Positions 8,701-17,452 of a stretch of DNA of 64,000 nt are shown in pieces. Source of the stretch: an uncultured Cellulophaga sp. (GTDB lineage: Bacteria; Bacteroidota; Bacteroidia; Flavobacteriales; Flavobacteriaceae); contig CANMEI010000010.1 in the NCBI GenBank assembly GCA_947496695.1, positions 1-64,000 of the forward strand, written 5' to 3'. The translations under genes and the position numbers were made by a program. A model generated the notes under the pieces. The model did not search any database. It was not told where the DNA came from and saw nothing but the letters and a program-made list of their open reading frames with translations. The stretch's first letter is position 1, and every line of letters begins with the position of its first letter.

Positions 8701-8737
8701 AAAAAGGCAAAGCATTTTATGTTTTGCCTTTTTTTAT
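8701..8737 (+). terminator. Terminator after murA
   Basis: An imperfect stem of about 14 bp (AAAAGGCAAAGCAT with ATGTTTTGCCTTTT), a short loop and a T-run. It separates murA from the sensor gene. Confidence 0.85.
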
Positions 8738-8809
8738 GCCTTTATTAATTTAATATTCACTTTATGTTAAAGTAACACAACAGTTTTATCATTGTAAGTT
8801 TAAACGGAG

Positions 8810-11800
8810 ATGATGAAAAGGCTAATTGTTTTAATAATTTATTTAATAATTTATTTTGGAAATGCACAACAAATAAAATTTCAAAACTTTACTACTGAAG
8901 ATGGTTTATCTAATAACTCCGTTGCCGATATAGAAAATGATAAAAATGGAGCCTTATGGATTGCTACTTGGGATGGGCTAAATTATTTTGATGGTCATAC
9001 ATTTAAAGCTTTTAAACATAATTCTAGTAATTTAAAGTCGATAGCTAGTAACTACCTATTAGCTATTGAAAAAGATGCGAACAATACTATCTGGATTTTT
9101 AGTAATGAAGGTACAGTAAGTAAATATATCGGAAATGATCAATTTGAAAATTTTAAATTTGATGGCATCCCAAATGATATAATGCTATCTAATGATGGAT
9201 TAATTTTAGTTCAAATAGACAGTGTTTATTATGAATATAAAGATTCTAGCTTCAAATTATCTGAAAAATTACCTGTTAACAATAAAGATGAAGGTAATTT
9301 AAAAAAAATATTGCTTTCCAAACATCCTACAGTTAAAATTAATGATGTTTATAAGGATGATAAGGGTAATATATGGTTTGCAACCAGAAGTGATGGTGTG
9401 TATATAATTCCTAATCACACAGGTAATTTACAGAATAATCAAATAGAACATTATACATACGATTTATATAATCCTTATAGTTTTAATAGTAATGAGGTAG
9501 AAAAAATTCATGAAGATATTTTTGGTAATGTTTGGCTTGCTCAAAAAGATGGAGGATTAAGTATGGCCTACAGTGGGTCAGAAAACATAACTTCTATTAT
9601 ACCTCATCCACTAAAGTTTCCGCACTTGCCTAATGAAACTATTAGAGCAATTACAAAAGATGAAAATGGAGTTATCTGGATTGGGTACTATAATGACGGC
9701 TTGTATTATTTTGATACAGAAAGTCAATGCTATAAAAAGTATTTTTTAAACACTTTGAAAAATAATCAAGATTGGGATCGAATAAGATCTTTATATACCG
9801 CAAGCGATGGTTCAGTTTGGGCAGGAACATATGCCGGGTTGCTTCGTATTAAAAATAATAATTATATAAGTTATAAGGCTTCTGATAATAGTGAGCTACC
9901 TAATAATCGTAATTATTCGATATATGAAGATAATGACGAACAATTATGGATAGCGTGTTGGGGAGGTTTAGCTAAATTCAATTTAAAAGAAGATGTTTTT
10001 GAAATTTTTGAAGGACAAGAGTATTTTAAGAATCTAAATATTAGATGTGTAAAGAAAAATAAGGATGAGATTATTGTTGGTACTGAGGCTAATGGAGTTT
10101 TTATTTATAATATTAAAACTAAAGAATTAGAGCAAATAACAGTAGAAAATGGATTATTAGGTAATAGTATTTATGCTGTTTTTAAAGATGATGGTAATAA
10201 TACCTACTGGATAGCTTCATTGGGAGGAATATCTATTTTAAATAAAGAGAAAAAGCTAATCAAAAATATTACAGAAAATGATGGACTGCCAAGCCATATG
10301 GTATATGGAATATTAAAAAATAAAGATCAATATTGGCTTAGTACAACTAAGGGTATTGCGGTAATACATAAAAATACATTTAACGTAATAGAGTATAATC
10401 CAAGTGAGGGTTGGCAAGCTTCAGAGTTTTCTGAAGGTGCTTATTATCAAGATAAAAAAGGCTTATTGTTTTTTGGAGGAGTAAATGGATTAAATTATTT
10501 TAATCCTAATAATTTGAAGCCTAAAAATACCAAAACAAGCTTTAATATTATTGTAGATGGTAATGAAAATTTTCTATCTCATATTGATAAAAAACATAGT
10601 GATAATGGTATTGTAATAGAAATTAATCCTATAAAATTTCCAAAAAATACTGCAAATAAAATTTATTATAAACTAGTAGGTAGTGATGATGATTGGTTAT
10701 TATTAAAAGAACCAAAGAAGATAAACTATCAAAATCTTAAATCAGGGAACTATACTTTTTATATAAAAAACAAAAACCTTCGTGATTTTGAGGTTTTTAA
10801 ACTTACAATTAATAAACCATTTTATGCTTCTACATTTTTCTATATTTTAATTGTTTTTACTATTTTAATTATTGTTTTAATATTGATTTTAATAAAAAAT
10901 AGAACTGTAAAAAAGCAACAAAAAAAATTAGAAAATCAAATTGTTTTAAGAACAAGAGTTATTGAAAATCAAAAACAAGATTTATTATTAATTAATAAGA
11001 AGCTTGATTATAAAAACAAGGAGGTATTACTTCAAAAAGAAAAACTACTAAGCTTACATAACAAGCTTAAAAATGAAGATTTTGAAATTGATAAATTTAA
11101 AACCTTTGTATTATCAGAGTTTCAGGAACCTGTTTCTAATATTATAAAACATGTAAATATTTTAGAACATGATGGCGATGTTAAAAAGGAATTAATAAAC
11201 CAATCAGGTAAATTGGTTAAGCTTATTTCAGAATGGAATTATTTAGATCATATAAAAGATATAGGACCAATAAAGAAAACAGTAACTAATCTACCAAAAC
11301 TCCTAAAAAATAGCTTTAAAAAAATAAGCAAAAATATTAAGGCTAATAAGGTTAATTTTAATAGTAAACTTATAGACATAGATGAATGGATTTCTATTGA
11401 TGTATTAAGACTCAGACTATTATTCCAATACTTTTTTTATGATATTATAAAATATTCAGATCAAGATAGTTCGCTAAATATTATAATTACTACAGAAGAT
11501 AATTCAATTCAATTATGTTTAAATTCAAATAGCTCAGTATTAAAAAATAATTGGCAAAATATTTTACATTATAGTCCATATTTTAAAGCAGTTCAAGTAT
11601 TACTATCAGATTTAAATGGAGTATTTGATCAAAAAACAAACAAAGACTTTAAAATAACTATTCAGGTGCCTTTTGAAGTTATTGAAAATGGTTTTGATCA
11701 ATTAGAAATTATTTCATGGAAGCATTTTGACCAACAAAATCAATTAAATGAATTAAATGACACAATACTAATATTTACCGAAGAAGAAAATTACGGTACA

Positions 11801-12520
11801 GCTAATCAAATTTTAGAAGGTAAAGGTTATAATTTAATTTTTGAAAATGAGGTAAATAATTTAGCCTCTGCTGTTAATCAAATTTCAATACAAATTGTGT
11901 TATTTTATCAAGCTACTTTTTCGAAAGAGTTGATATACTTTTTAAATACAATAAAAACCAATGAGGCTTTTAAGTTTAAAACAATACCAATGGTTTATAT
12001 CACAGAAGATATAGCTTATGGTTTACAAGAACAATTAGTTGAATTTGGAATAGACGTATTAATACAAATGCCTGCCAGTGAATCATTCATTTTAAAAAAG
12101 ATAGGATCATTAATAGAAAAAAGAGATCAATTAAAAGATAATAAATTACATAATGGAATTTATCAAATTTTAACTAATTCTAATGAAGTTTCAACTCCGA
12201 ATGATAGGTTGTTAAAAGGTAGTTTAGAAATTATTAAACGCGAACTATCAAATCCCTCTTTCAATGTAGAAATGCTTGTTGAAGATTTAGGTGTTTCTAG
12301 AGTTAAATGCTATCGTTTATTTAAAGAGTTATTAAGCAAATCTCCATCTGACGTTATCATGTCATTACGGTTGCAAAAAGCAGCAACATTATTAAAAACT
12401 AAAAAACTTAATATTTCTGAAATTAGTTTTGAATGTGGTTATAATGATCCAAAGTATTTTGGTAGGTCATTTAAAAAGTATTTTGGAGTAAGTCCAAAAG
12501 AATATAAAGAAAAAATTTAA
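8810..12520 (+). CDS. Hybrid two-component-like sensor/AraC regulator with degenerate kinase and receiver
   Basis: 1236 residues with the HTCS layout. Signal peptide 1-19; two-component propeller repeats ~20-590 (TEDGLSNNSVADIENDKNGALWIATWDGL and later repeats); Y_Y_Y domain ~598-665; one membrane helix ~670-695; coiled coil ~700-765; kinase-like region ~765-960; receiver-like region ~985-1100; AraC HTH ~1135-1236 (ISEISFECGYNDPKYFGRSFKKYFGVSPKEYK). The phosphotransfer parts are eroded: SEFQEP stands where SHELRTP is expected, the N-box reads YFFYDIIKYS, no DxGxG glycine box is visible, and the receiver acceptor strand reads VLFYQATF with no Asp. Periplasmic sensing and DNA binding look intact. 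Located just upstream of susC, which it probably controls. Confidence 0.88.
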   Translation: MMKRLIVLIIYLIIYFGNAQQIKFQNFTTEDGLSNNSVADIENDKNGALWIATWDGLNYFDGHTFKAFKHNSSNLKSIASNYLLAIEKDANNTIWIFSNEGTVSKYIGNDQFENFKFDGIPNDIMLSNDGLILVQIDSVYYEYKDSSFKLSEKLPVNNKDEGNLKKILLSKHPTVKINDVYKDDKGNIWFATRSDGVYIIPNHTGNLQNNQIEHYTYDLYNPYSFNSNEVEKIHEDIFGNVWLAQKDGGLSMAYSGSENITSIIPHPLKFPHLPNETIRAITKDENGVIWIGYYNDGLYYFDTESQCYKKYFLNTLKNNQDWDRIRSLYTASDGSVWAGTYAGLLRIKNNNYISYKASDNSELPNNRNYSIYEDNDEQLWIACWGGLAKFNLKEDVFEIFEGQEYFKNLNIRCVKKNKDEIIVGTEANGVFIYNIKTKELEQITVENGLLGNSIYAVFKDDGNNTYWIASLGGISILNKEKKLIKNITENDGLPSHMVYGILKNKDQYWLSTTKGIAVIHKNTFNVIEYNPSEGWQASEFSEGAYYQDKKGLLFFGGVNGLNYFNPNNLKPKNTKTSFNIIVDGNENFLSHIDKKHSDNGIVIEINPIKFPKNTANKIYYKLVGSDDDWLLLKEPKKINYQNLKSGNYTFYIKNKNLRDFEVFKLTINKPFYASTFFYILIVFTILIIVLILILIKNRTVKKQQKKLENQIVLRTRVIENQKQDLLLINKKLDYKNKEVLLQKEKLLSLHNKLKNEDFEIDKFKTFVLSEFQEPVSNIIKHVNILEHDGDVKKELINQSGKLVKLISEWNYLDHIKDIGPIKKTVTNLPKLLKNSFKKISKNIKANKVNFNSKLIDIDEWISIDVLRLRLLFQYFFYDIIKYSDQDSSLNIIITTEDNSIQLCLNSNSSVLKNNWQNILHYSPYFKAVQVLLSDLNGVFDQKTNKDFKITIQVPFEVIENGFDQLEIISWKHFDQQNQLNELNDTILIFTEEENYGTANQILEGKGYNLIFENEVNNLASAVNQISIQIVLFYQATFSKELIYFLNTIKTNEAFKFKTIPMVYITEDIAYGLQEQLVEFGIDVLIQMPASESFILKKIGSLIEKRDQLKDNKLHNGIYQILTNSNEVSTPNDRLLKGSLEIIKRELSNPSFNVEMLVEDLGVSRVKCYRLFKELLSKSPSDVIMSLRLQKAATLLKTKKLNISEISFECGYNDPKYFGRSFKKYFGVSPKEYKEKI

Positions 12521-12548
12521 TAGGCTTCTTGTTACTGCTAGATTATTG

Positions 12549-12567
12549 GAATGTTAACAGAATGTTA
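12549..12567 (+). promoter_or_regulatory. Direct repeats upstream of susC, candidate AraC-domain site
   Basis: GAATGTTA occurs at 12549-12556 and again at 12560-12567, an 11-bp period (one helical turn). A third, imperfect copy (GAATGTTT) is at 12613-12620, 53 bp further. Direct repeats in phase suit the two HTH motifs of AraC-type regulators. The assignment to the upstream sensor is inference. Confidence 0.4.
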
Positions 12568-12669
12568 GTGTAACCAAAGTACTCCAAATTTAGATAATAA
12601 TAGCACCAATTTGAATGTTTTGTCCGCATTTATGAAACAATATTACCCACTCTCCTGTGTAGCTTAAAA

Positions 12670-12677
12670 TACATTTG
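12670..12677 (+). promoter_or_regulatory. -7 element before susC (phosphoesterase locus)
   Basis: TACATTTG matches TAnnTTTG, 22 bases before the susC start. No TTG lies 19 bp upstream, as expected of an activator-dependent promoter. Confidence 0.5.
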
Positions 12678-12699
12678 AAAAAACCAAAAAACAATTTCA

Positions 12700-15600
12700 A
12701 TGAAAAAAATTATTTTAACTGCATTACTATTATTTGGAGTATTAACTTATTCGTTAGCTCAAGTAACAGTAACAGGAAATGTAACTTCTAATGTAGATAA
12801 AATGCCAGTTCCAGGTGTATCTATAGTAGAAAAGGGAGAATCTGCTAATGGTGTTGCCACAGATTTTGATGGAAATTACACGATCACATTAAGTAATGAA
12901 AATGGGGTTTTAATTTTTTCTTCAATTGGTCATAGATCAAAAGAAGTTGCTTACACAGGGAACCAAACTTTAAATGTTGTTTTAGATGAAGAAACAAGTG
13001 CATTAGAAGAAGTTGTGTTAATTGGGTACGGTTCTTCTAAAAAAGGAGATATAGTTTCTTCGATTTCAGAAGTAAATGGTGTTGAAGAAATTGCAACGAG
13101 ACCTGTGTCTAATTTTTCAGATTTTTTACAAGGTAATGTTGCAGGTGTTACAGTATTACAACAAGGTGGAGACCCAAGTACTAGCGCAAGTATTGTAATA
13201 AGAGGTGTTGGATCTATAAGTGATGAGTCTGCATTAACTGTTGTAGATGGAGTTCCGTATTATGGGCCAGCAATTAACCCTAATGATATAGCATCAGTAT
13301 CTATTCTTAAAGATGCAGCAGCTGCTGCAATATATGGAGCTCAAGCAGCATCAGGTGTTATTGTAATAAGTACAAAAAAAGGTTTAAAAGGAAAACCTAA
13401 AATAAGCTTAGATTTTTATGGAGGGTTACAAACGGCAACCAATTTACCTTCAGCTTTAAATGCAGTACAACAAGCTGATACGTATAATTTGGCGGCAGAT
13501 AATGGAGGTTCTCAACGTTTATCGGCTCATGATGCAACTTTAAATCCATGGGGGCAAGTAACTAGAACTGATTGGATAGATGAAATATTTAGAACTGCTG
13601 CAATTTATAATGTAAACGCGAATGTAAGCGGTGGTGGAGAACACTCTAATTACATGACATCATTTGGTTATAACAAAAAAGAAGGAGTATTAATTGGTAC
13701 ACAATCTGAAAGATATTCGTTTAGGTTAAAATCGGACTATACACTTTCTGATAAAGTTACTCTAGGAGAAAATTTATATTATTCAAGATCAGAAGCTGTA
13801 GGAGCAAGTACTTCTAGTTCTTATTCTGGAGCAATCATAAATGCTATTTATATGCCATCAGCAGCTCCTGTTTATGATGAAAATGGGGATTACCATGGTA
13901 CTGTTCCAGATGATTTGTCTGAATTTGCAGGTGCTTATGGAGATGTTTACAACCCTGTAGCGTTATTATTAAGACCAACAGTAAGTAACCCAATTAATCA
14001 CATAAATGCTAATGTATATTTAAAATATGATATTCTTAATGGGTTAAGCTTTAAATCTAGTTATACCTATAGCTATAATGGTATTAAGTATAAAAAGTTT
14101 AGTCCTATGATAACTGAAATAGGAAAATCTAATTTAGAAAATTATTTATACCAATATTATTCAGATGAAAATAGATGGATTTGGGATAACCAATTGAATT
14201 ATAAAAAATCATTTGGTAAGCATAACTTTGATCTTACAGCAGTGTATTCTGCACAAAAAATGAACTATGAGTATTTCTACAACCAAGCTAGTGGGTTTAG
14301 TAGTGAAGAGCCATACAACCAGTACATAGAAAATGCAAGTTCAATAGATGATTATGCGAGTGATGCTTATGAAGATGCATTAACATCAGGAGTAGGAAGG
14401 TTAATGTATAATTTTGATAGTAAGTATTATACATCATTAAGTATTCGTAGAGATGAAAGCTCTCGTTTGGCTACAGAAAATCAAGCTGATTATTTTCCTT
14501 CAGCATCTTTAGGTTGGAAAATTAGTAATGAAGATTTTTTTAATTCAAATACTATTAATCAATTAAAATTAAGAGCTTCTTGGGGACAAATAGGTAATAT
14601 AAATTCCGTAGGCTATTATTCTTTTGATGTTCCATTAAATAGTACAACAGTAATTATAGGTGAAGATGGAAATTTAGATGCTAACGGAACTTATATAGGG
14701 CAACAATCAAACCCTGATTTAAATTGGGAAACTTCTGAATCTTTAGATTTTGGTTTAGATGCTACTCTTTTAAATAATAAATTATCTGTAACTATAGATT
14801 ATTTTGAAAAACGTACTAAAGATATGATTTTAGGAGGGCTTGAAGACCTTCATCAGGGTACCACTGCAGCTGATGTAAATGGAGGAGAAGTTAAGAATTA
14901 CGGATTAGAACTTTCAGTAGCCTATTCAGATAAAATTGGTGATGTTGGTTTTTCAGCAAGAGCAAACGCAAGTTTTTTAGATAATGAGTTAGTAAATTTA
15001 GATGGGTATAATGAAACAGGTATAGATTATATTGATCATAGCAATAATGTTAGAAGTACACTTTATCCATACCGCTCTACACCAGGTGAAGAACTGTATT
15101 CTTATTACTTAATACCTTACTTAGGTATATTTAATAGTGAAGATGAAGTAAATGCTTATGCTAAGGATGGTGAACTAATTCAACCTAATGCAGTAGCAGG
15201 AGACTTAAAGTTTGAAGATACTAATGATGATGGTCAAATAGACAGTAATGACAGAGTTTATATGGGTTCTTATCAACCAAGTTTCACCTATAGCTTTAAC
15301 TTAAATTTTGACTATAAAGGATTTGATTTAGGAATGATGCTTCAAGGAGTTTCTGGCTCTAAAGCTTTTAATGGGTATAAGTATACAGCCTATAATGCAT
15401 CATCACAAGGATATAATTTAGATGCTAGAGTTTTAGATGCTTGGAGTGAAACCAATATGGATGCAAATATCCCAATTATTTCAACAAGTGACAATAATCA
15501 AAACTTCGGTACAGCATCAAGTTGGTATTTAGAAGATTCGTCTTATTTAAGATTAAAAAACATAAATCTAGGGTATACTTTTTCTGAAACAATAATGAAT

Positions 15601-15765
15601 AAAATTGGGGCTGGTAGTTCTTTAAGAGTTTATGTGTCTGCAGAAAATGTATTTACAATTACAGATTATTCTGGTATGGACCCTGAAGTTGGTGGTATAG
15701 GTTTAGATATTGGAAAATACCCAGTGTCAAGAACTATTTCAGGAGGTTTATCATTATCATTTTAA
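12700..15765 (+). CDS. SusC/RagA family TonB-dependent outer membrane transporter
   Basis: 1021 residues. Signal peptide 1-20 ending SLAQ; carboxypeptidase-regulatory-like beta-sandwich ~22-105 (GNVTSNVDKMPVPGVSIVEKGE); TonB box region EEVVLIGYGSSKKGD; plug ~120-225 with LQGNVAGVTVLQQGGDPS, SIVIRGVGSI and SILKDAAAAAIYGAQAASGVIVISTKKG; 22-strand barrel to the terminal Phe (SGGLSLSF). It imports bulky substrates across the outer membrane, powered by TonB. The neighbours encode phosphoesterases and no glycosidase, so the cargo is predicted to be an organic phosphate or phosphodiester compound rather than a plain glycan (inference). SusD follows 20 bases downstream. Confidence 0.95.
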   Translation: MKKIILTALLLFGVLTYSLAQVTVTGNVTSNVDKMPVPGVSIVEKGESANGVATDFDGNYTITLSNENGVLIFSSIGHRSKEVAYTGNQTLNVVLDEETSALEEVVLIGYGSSKKGDIVSSISEVNGVEEIATRPVSNFSDFLQGNVAGVTVLQQGGDPSTSASIVIRGVGSISDESALTVVDGVPYYGPAINPNDIASVSILKDAAAAAIYGAQAASGVIVISTKKGLKGKPKISLDFYGGLQTATNLPSALNAVQQADTYNLAADNGGSQRLSAHDATLNPWGQVTRTDWIDEIFRTAAIYNVNANVSGGGEHSNYMTSFGYNKKEGVLIGTQSERYSFRLKSDYTLSDKVTLGENLYYSRSEAVGASTSSSYSGAIINAIYMPSAAPVYDENGDYHGTVPDDLSEFAGAYGDVYNPVALLLRPTVSNPINHINANVYLKYDILNGLSFKSSYTYSYNGIKYKKFSPMITEIGKSNLENYLYQYYSDENRWIWDNQLNYKKSFGKHNFDLTAVYSAQKMNYEYFYNQASGFSSEEPYNQYIENASSIDDYASDAYEDALTSGVGRLMYNFDSKYYTSLSIRRDESSRLATENQADYFPSASLGWKISNEDFFNSNTINQLKLRASWGQIGNINSVGYYSFDVPLNSTTVIIGEDGNLDANGTYIGQQSNPDLNWETSESLDFGLDATLLNNKLSVTIDYFEKRTKDMILGGLEDLHQGTTAADVNGGEVKNYGLELSVAYSDKIGDVGFSARANASFLDNELVNLDGYNETGIDYIDHSNNVRSTLYPYRSTPGEELYSYYLIPYLGIFNSEDEVNAYAKDGELIQPNAVAGDLKFEDTNDDGQIDSNDRVYMGSYQPSFTYSFNLNFDYKGFDLGMMLQGVSGSKAFNGYKYTAYNASSQGYNLDARVLDAWSETNMDANIPIISTSDNNQNFGTASSWYLEDSSYLRLKNINLGYTFSETIMNKIGAGSSLRVYVSAENVFTITDYSGMDPEVGGIGLDIGKYPVSRTISGGLSLSF

Positions 15766-15785
15766 TCTAAAAAATATTAAAAATC

Positions 15786-17372
15786 ATGAAAAAAAATATA
15801 TTTAAAACAAAGCTAGTAATGCTATTTGCAGCAGTGTTAGTTGTAATGTCATGTTCAGATGATTTTACAAATTTAGAGCCTATAGGAAGTAGTTCTTCAG
15901 AAAACTTTTGGCAAACAGAACAAGATGCTACTGAGGCTGTCAATAGTATGTATTACTATATGAAAGATGAAGATATGTTTAGTCGTGGCTTTATGTGGTA
16001 TATTAATGCTTCTGATGATATGATCACAGGTCGTGTTAATGCTACTGCTGATAATATTGCAAATTTCAACACAACTGGTACAGAGAGCTACACATATTGG
16101 ATGTACCCACAATGTTACAAAGTTATTCGTAGAGCCAATGATGTATTAGCAAATGTACCAGATATGGATCTTGATGATGATATAAAAAACAGACTTTTAG
16201 GAGAAGCCTATTTTATGAGAGCTTTTCATTATTTCTGGTTAGCACATACTTATGGAGATAATGGAGATAATGGAGGCGTACCAATAATTACTGTGGATAA
16301 CATGAATGATGAGGCAGGCTCTTATACAAGACCAGCTAGTGTTATAGAAAACTATGAGCAAATTATTGAAGATTTAGAATTAGCATCAGAATTACTACCT
16401 GTTTTTACATCATATAGTTCTGATAATTATGGTAGAGCTCATAAAGATGTGGCTTTGGCTTATATAGCAAAAACTAATTTATATTGGGCGCAATATGATG
16501 ATAGTAAATGGGAAGAAGTTGTTACGTATTGTGATGCAGTAACAAATTCAGGTTCAGGTAGAGCTTTAATAGATACAGATAACCCTACTGAAGATTATAG
16601 AATTTTACATAGTTACTTAAGTAATTGGGATTCAGAATATATTTGGTCTGTTGATTCGGGTACTGATGATGGTAGTAAATTACCAGGCGTAATGCTTGAA
16701 AATACAGGTTGGGGACTTTACAATGGTTGGGGATATTACCAACCAACAGAAGGTTTGTATAATGCCTTTGAAGAGGGTGATGCACGTAGAGAGGTTACTA
16801 TATTAAAATTTGGTGATGAGTTTGAGTTTTTTGGAGATACAAGAAGTTATCAGTCTGAAAATTCATTGTCAGGATTCCAATTTAATAAGTATATGTATGA
16901 GTATGGTTTTGAAGATCCTACAGGAACTTACATAAATGCCAATGGAGATAATCCTGGTACAATTTATAATGTGCCAATTATGCGATATTCTGAAATATTA
17001 TTAATGAAATCAGAAGCTTTAATTATGCAAGGTTTAAGCGGCGATGATTCTTTAAATTTAGTTAGAGATCGCGCAGGTTTAGATGCAATATCTGGAGCAA
17101 CTTTAGAAGATTTAAAAAATGAAAGAAGAGTTGAATTTGCAGGAGAATTCGCTAACAGACATTTTGATCTTGTTCGTTGGGGAGATGCAGCATCAACCTA
17201 TAGTGAACCATCATATGGTAGAATTCATTCAGACAAATCTGATCCAACTTCGTCTTACACTGTAGAAATAGTTAGAGCTTCAAGAAGTTTTGATGCAAGT
17301 TATATGCATGTATGGCCTATTCCTGTTGAAGTTATTGAATCTTCAGGAATTTCACAGAATAAGAACTGGTAA
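15786..17372 (+). CDS. SusD/RagB family surface lipoprotein
   Basis: 528 residues. The N-terminus MKKNIFKTKLVMLFAAVLVVMSCSDDF has a lipobox (VMSC), giving lipidation at Cys23. SusD landmarks are FWQTEQDATEAVNSMYYYM, the TPR-containing RLLGEAYFMRAFHYFWLAHTYGDNG, and near the C-terminus RREVTILKF, IMRYSEILLMKSEALIMQG and LKNERRVEFAGEFANRHFDLVRWGDA. It forms the lid over the SusC barrel and captures substrate at the cell surface. It is in an operon with susC; a hairpin 33 bases after the stop may reduce readthrough into the phosphatase genes. Confidence 0.95.
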   Translation: MKKNIFKTKLVMLFAAVLVVMSCSDDFTNLEPIGSSSSENFWQTEQDATEAVNSMYYYMKDEDMFSRGFMWYINASDDMITGRVNATADNIANFNTTGTESYTYWMYPQCYKVIRRANDVLANVPDMDLDDDIKNRLLGEAYFMRAFHYFWLAHTYGDNGDNGGVPIITVDNMNDEAGSYTRPASVIENYEQIIEDLELASELLPVFTSYSSDNYGRAHKDVALAYIAKTNLYWAQYDDSKWEEVVTYCDAVTNSGSGRALIDTDNPTEDYRILHSYLSNWDSEYIWSVDSGTDDGSKLPGVMLENTGWGLYNGWGYYQPTEGLYNAFEEGDARREVTILKFGDEFEFFGDTRSYQSENSLSGFQFNKYMYEYGFEDPTGTYINANGDNPGTIYNVPIMRYSEILLMKSEALIMQGLSGDDSLNLVRDRAGLDAISGATLEDLKNERRVEFAGEFANRHFDLVRWGDAASTYSEPSYGRIHSDKSDPTSSYTVEIVRASRSFDASYMHVWPIPVEVIESSGISQNKNW

Positions 17373-17404
17373 TTCCCCCTTCCAGTTTTTATATTTTAAT
17401 TACC

Positions 17405-17436
17405 AAAGGTGCTAACTCACTGTTAGCACCTTTATT
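17405..17436 (+). terminator. Hairpin after susD, terminator or attenuator
   Basis: A perfect 12-bp stem (17405-17416 with 17422-17433) with a 5-base loop, followed by a poor T-tail (TTTATTAAAA). This suggests partial termination, giving susCD more transcript than the phosphatases. Confidence 0.65.
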
Positions 17437-17452
17437 AAAAAATCTATCTTAT

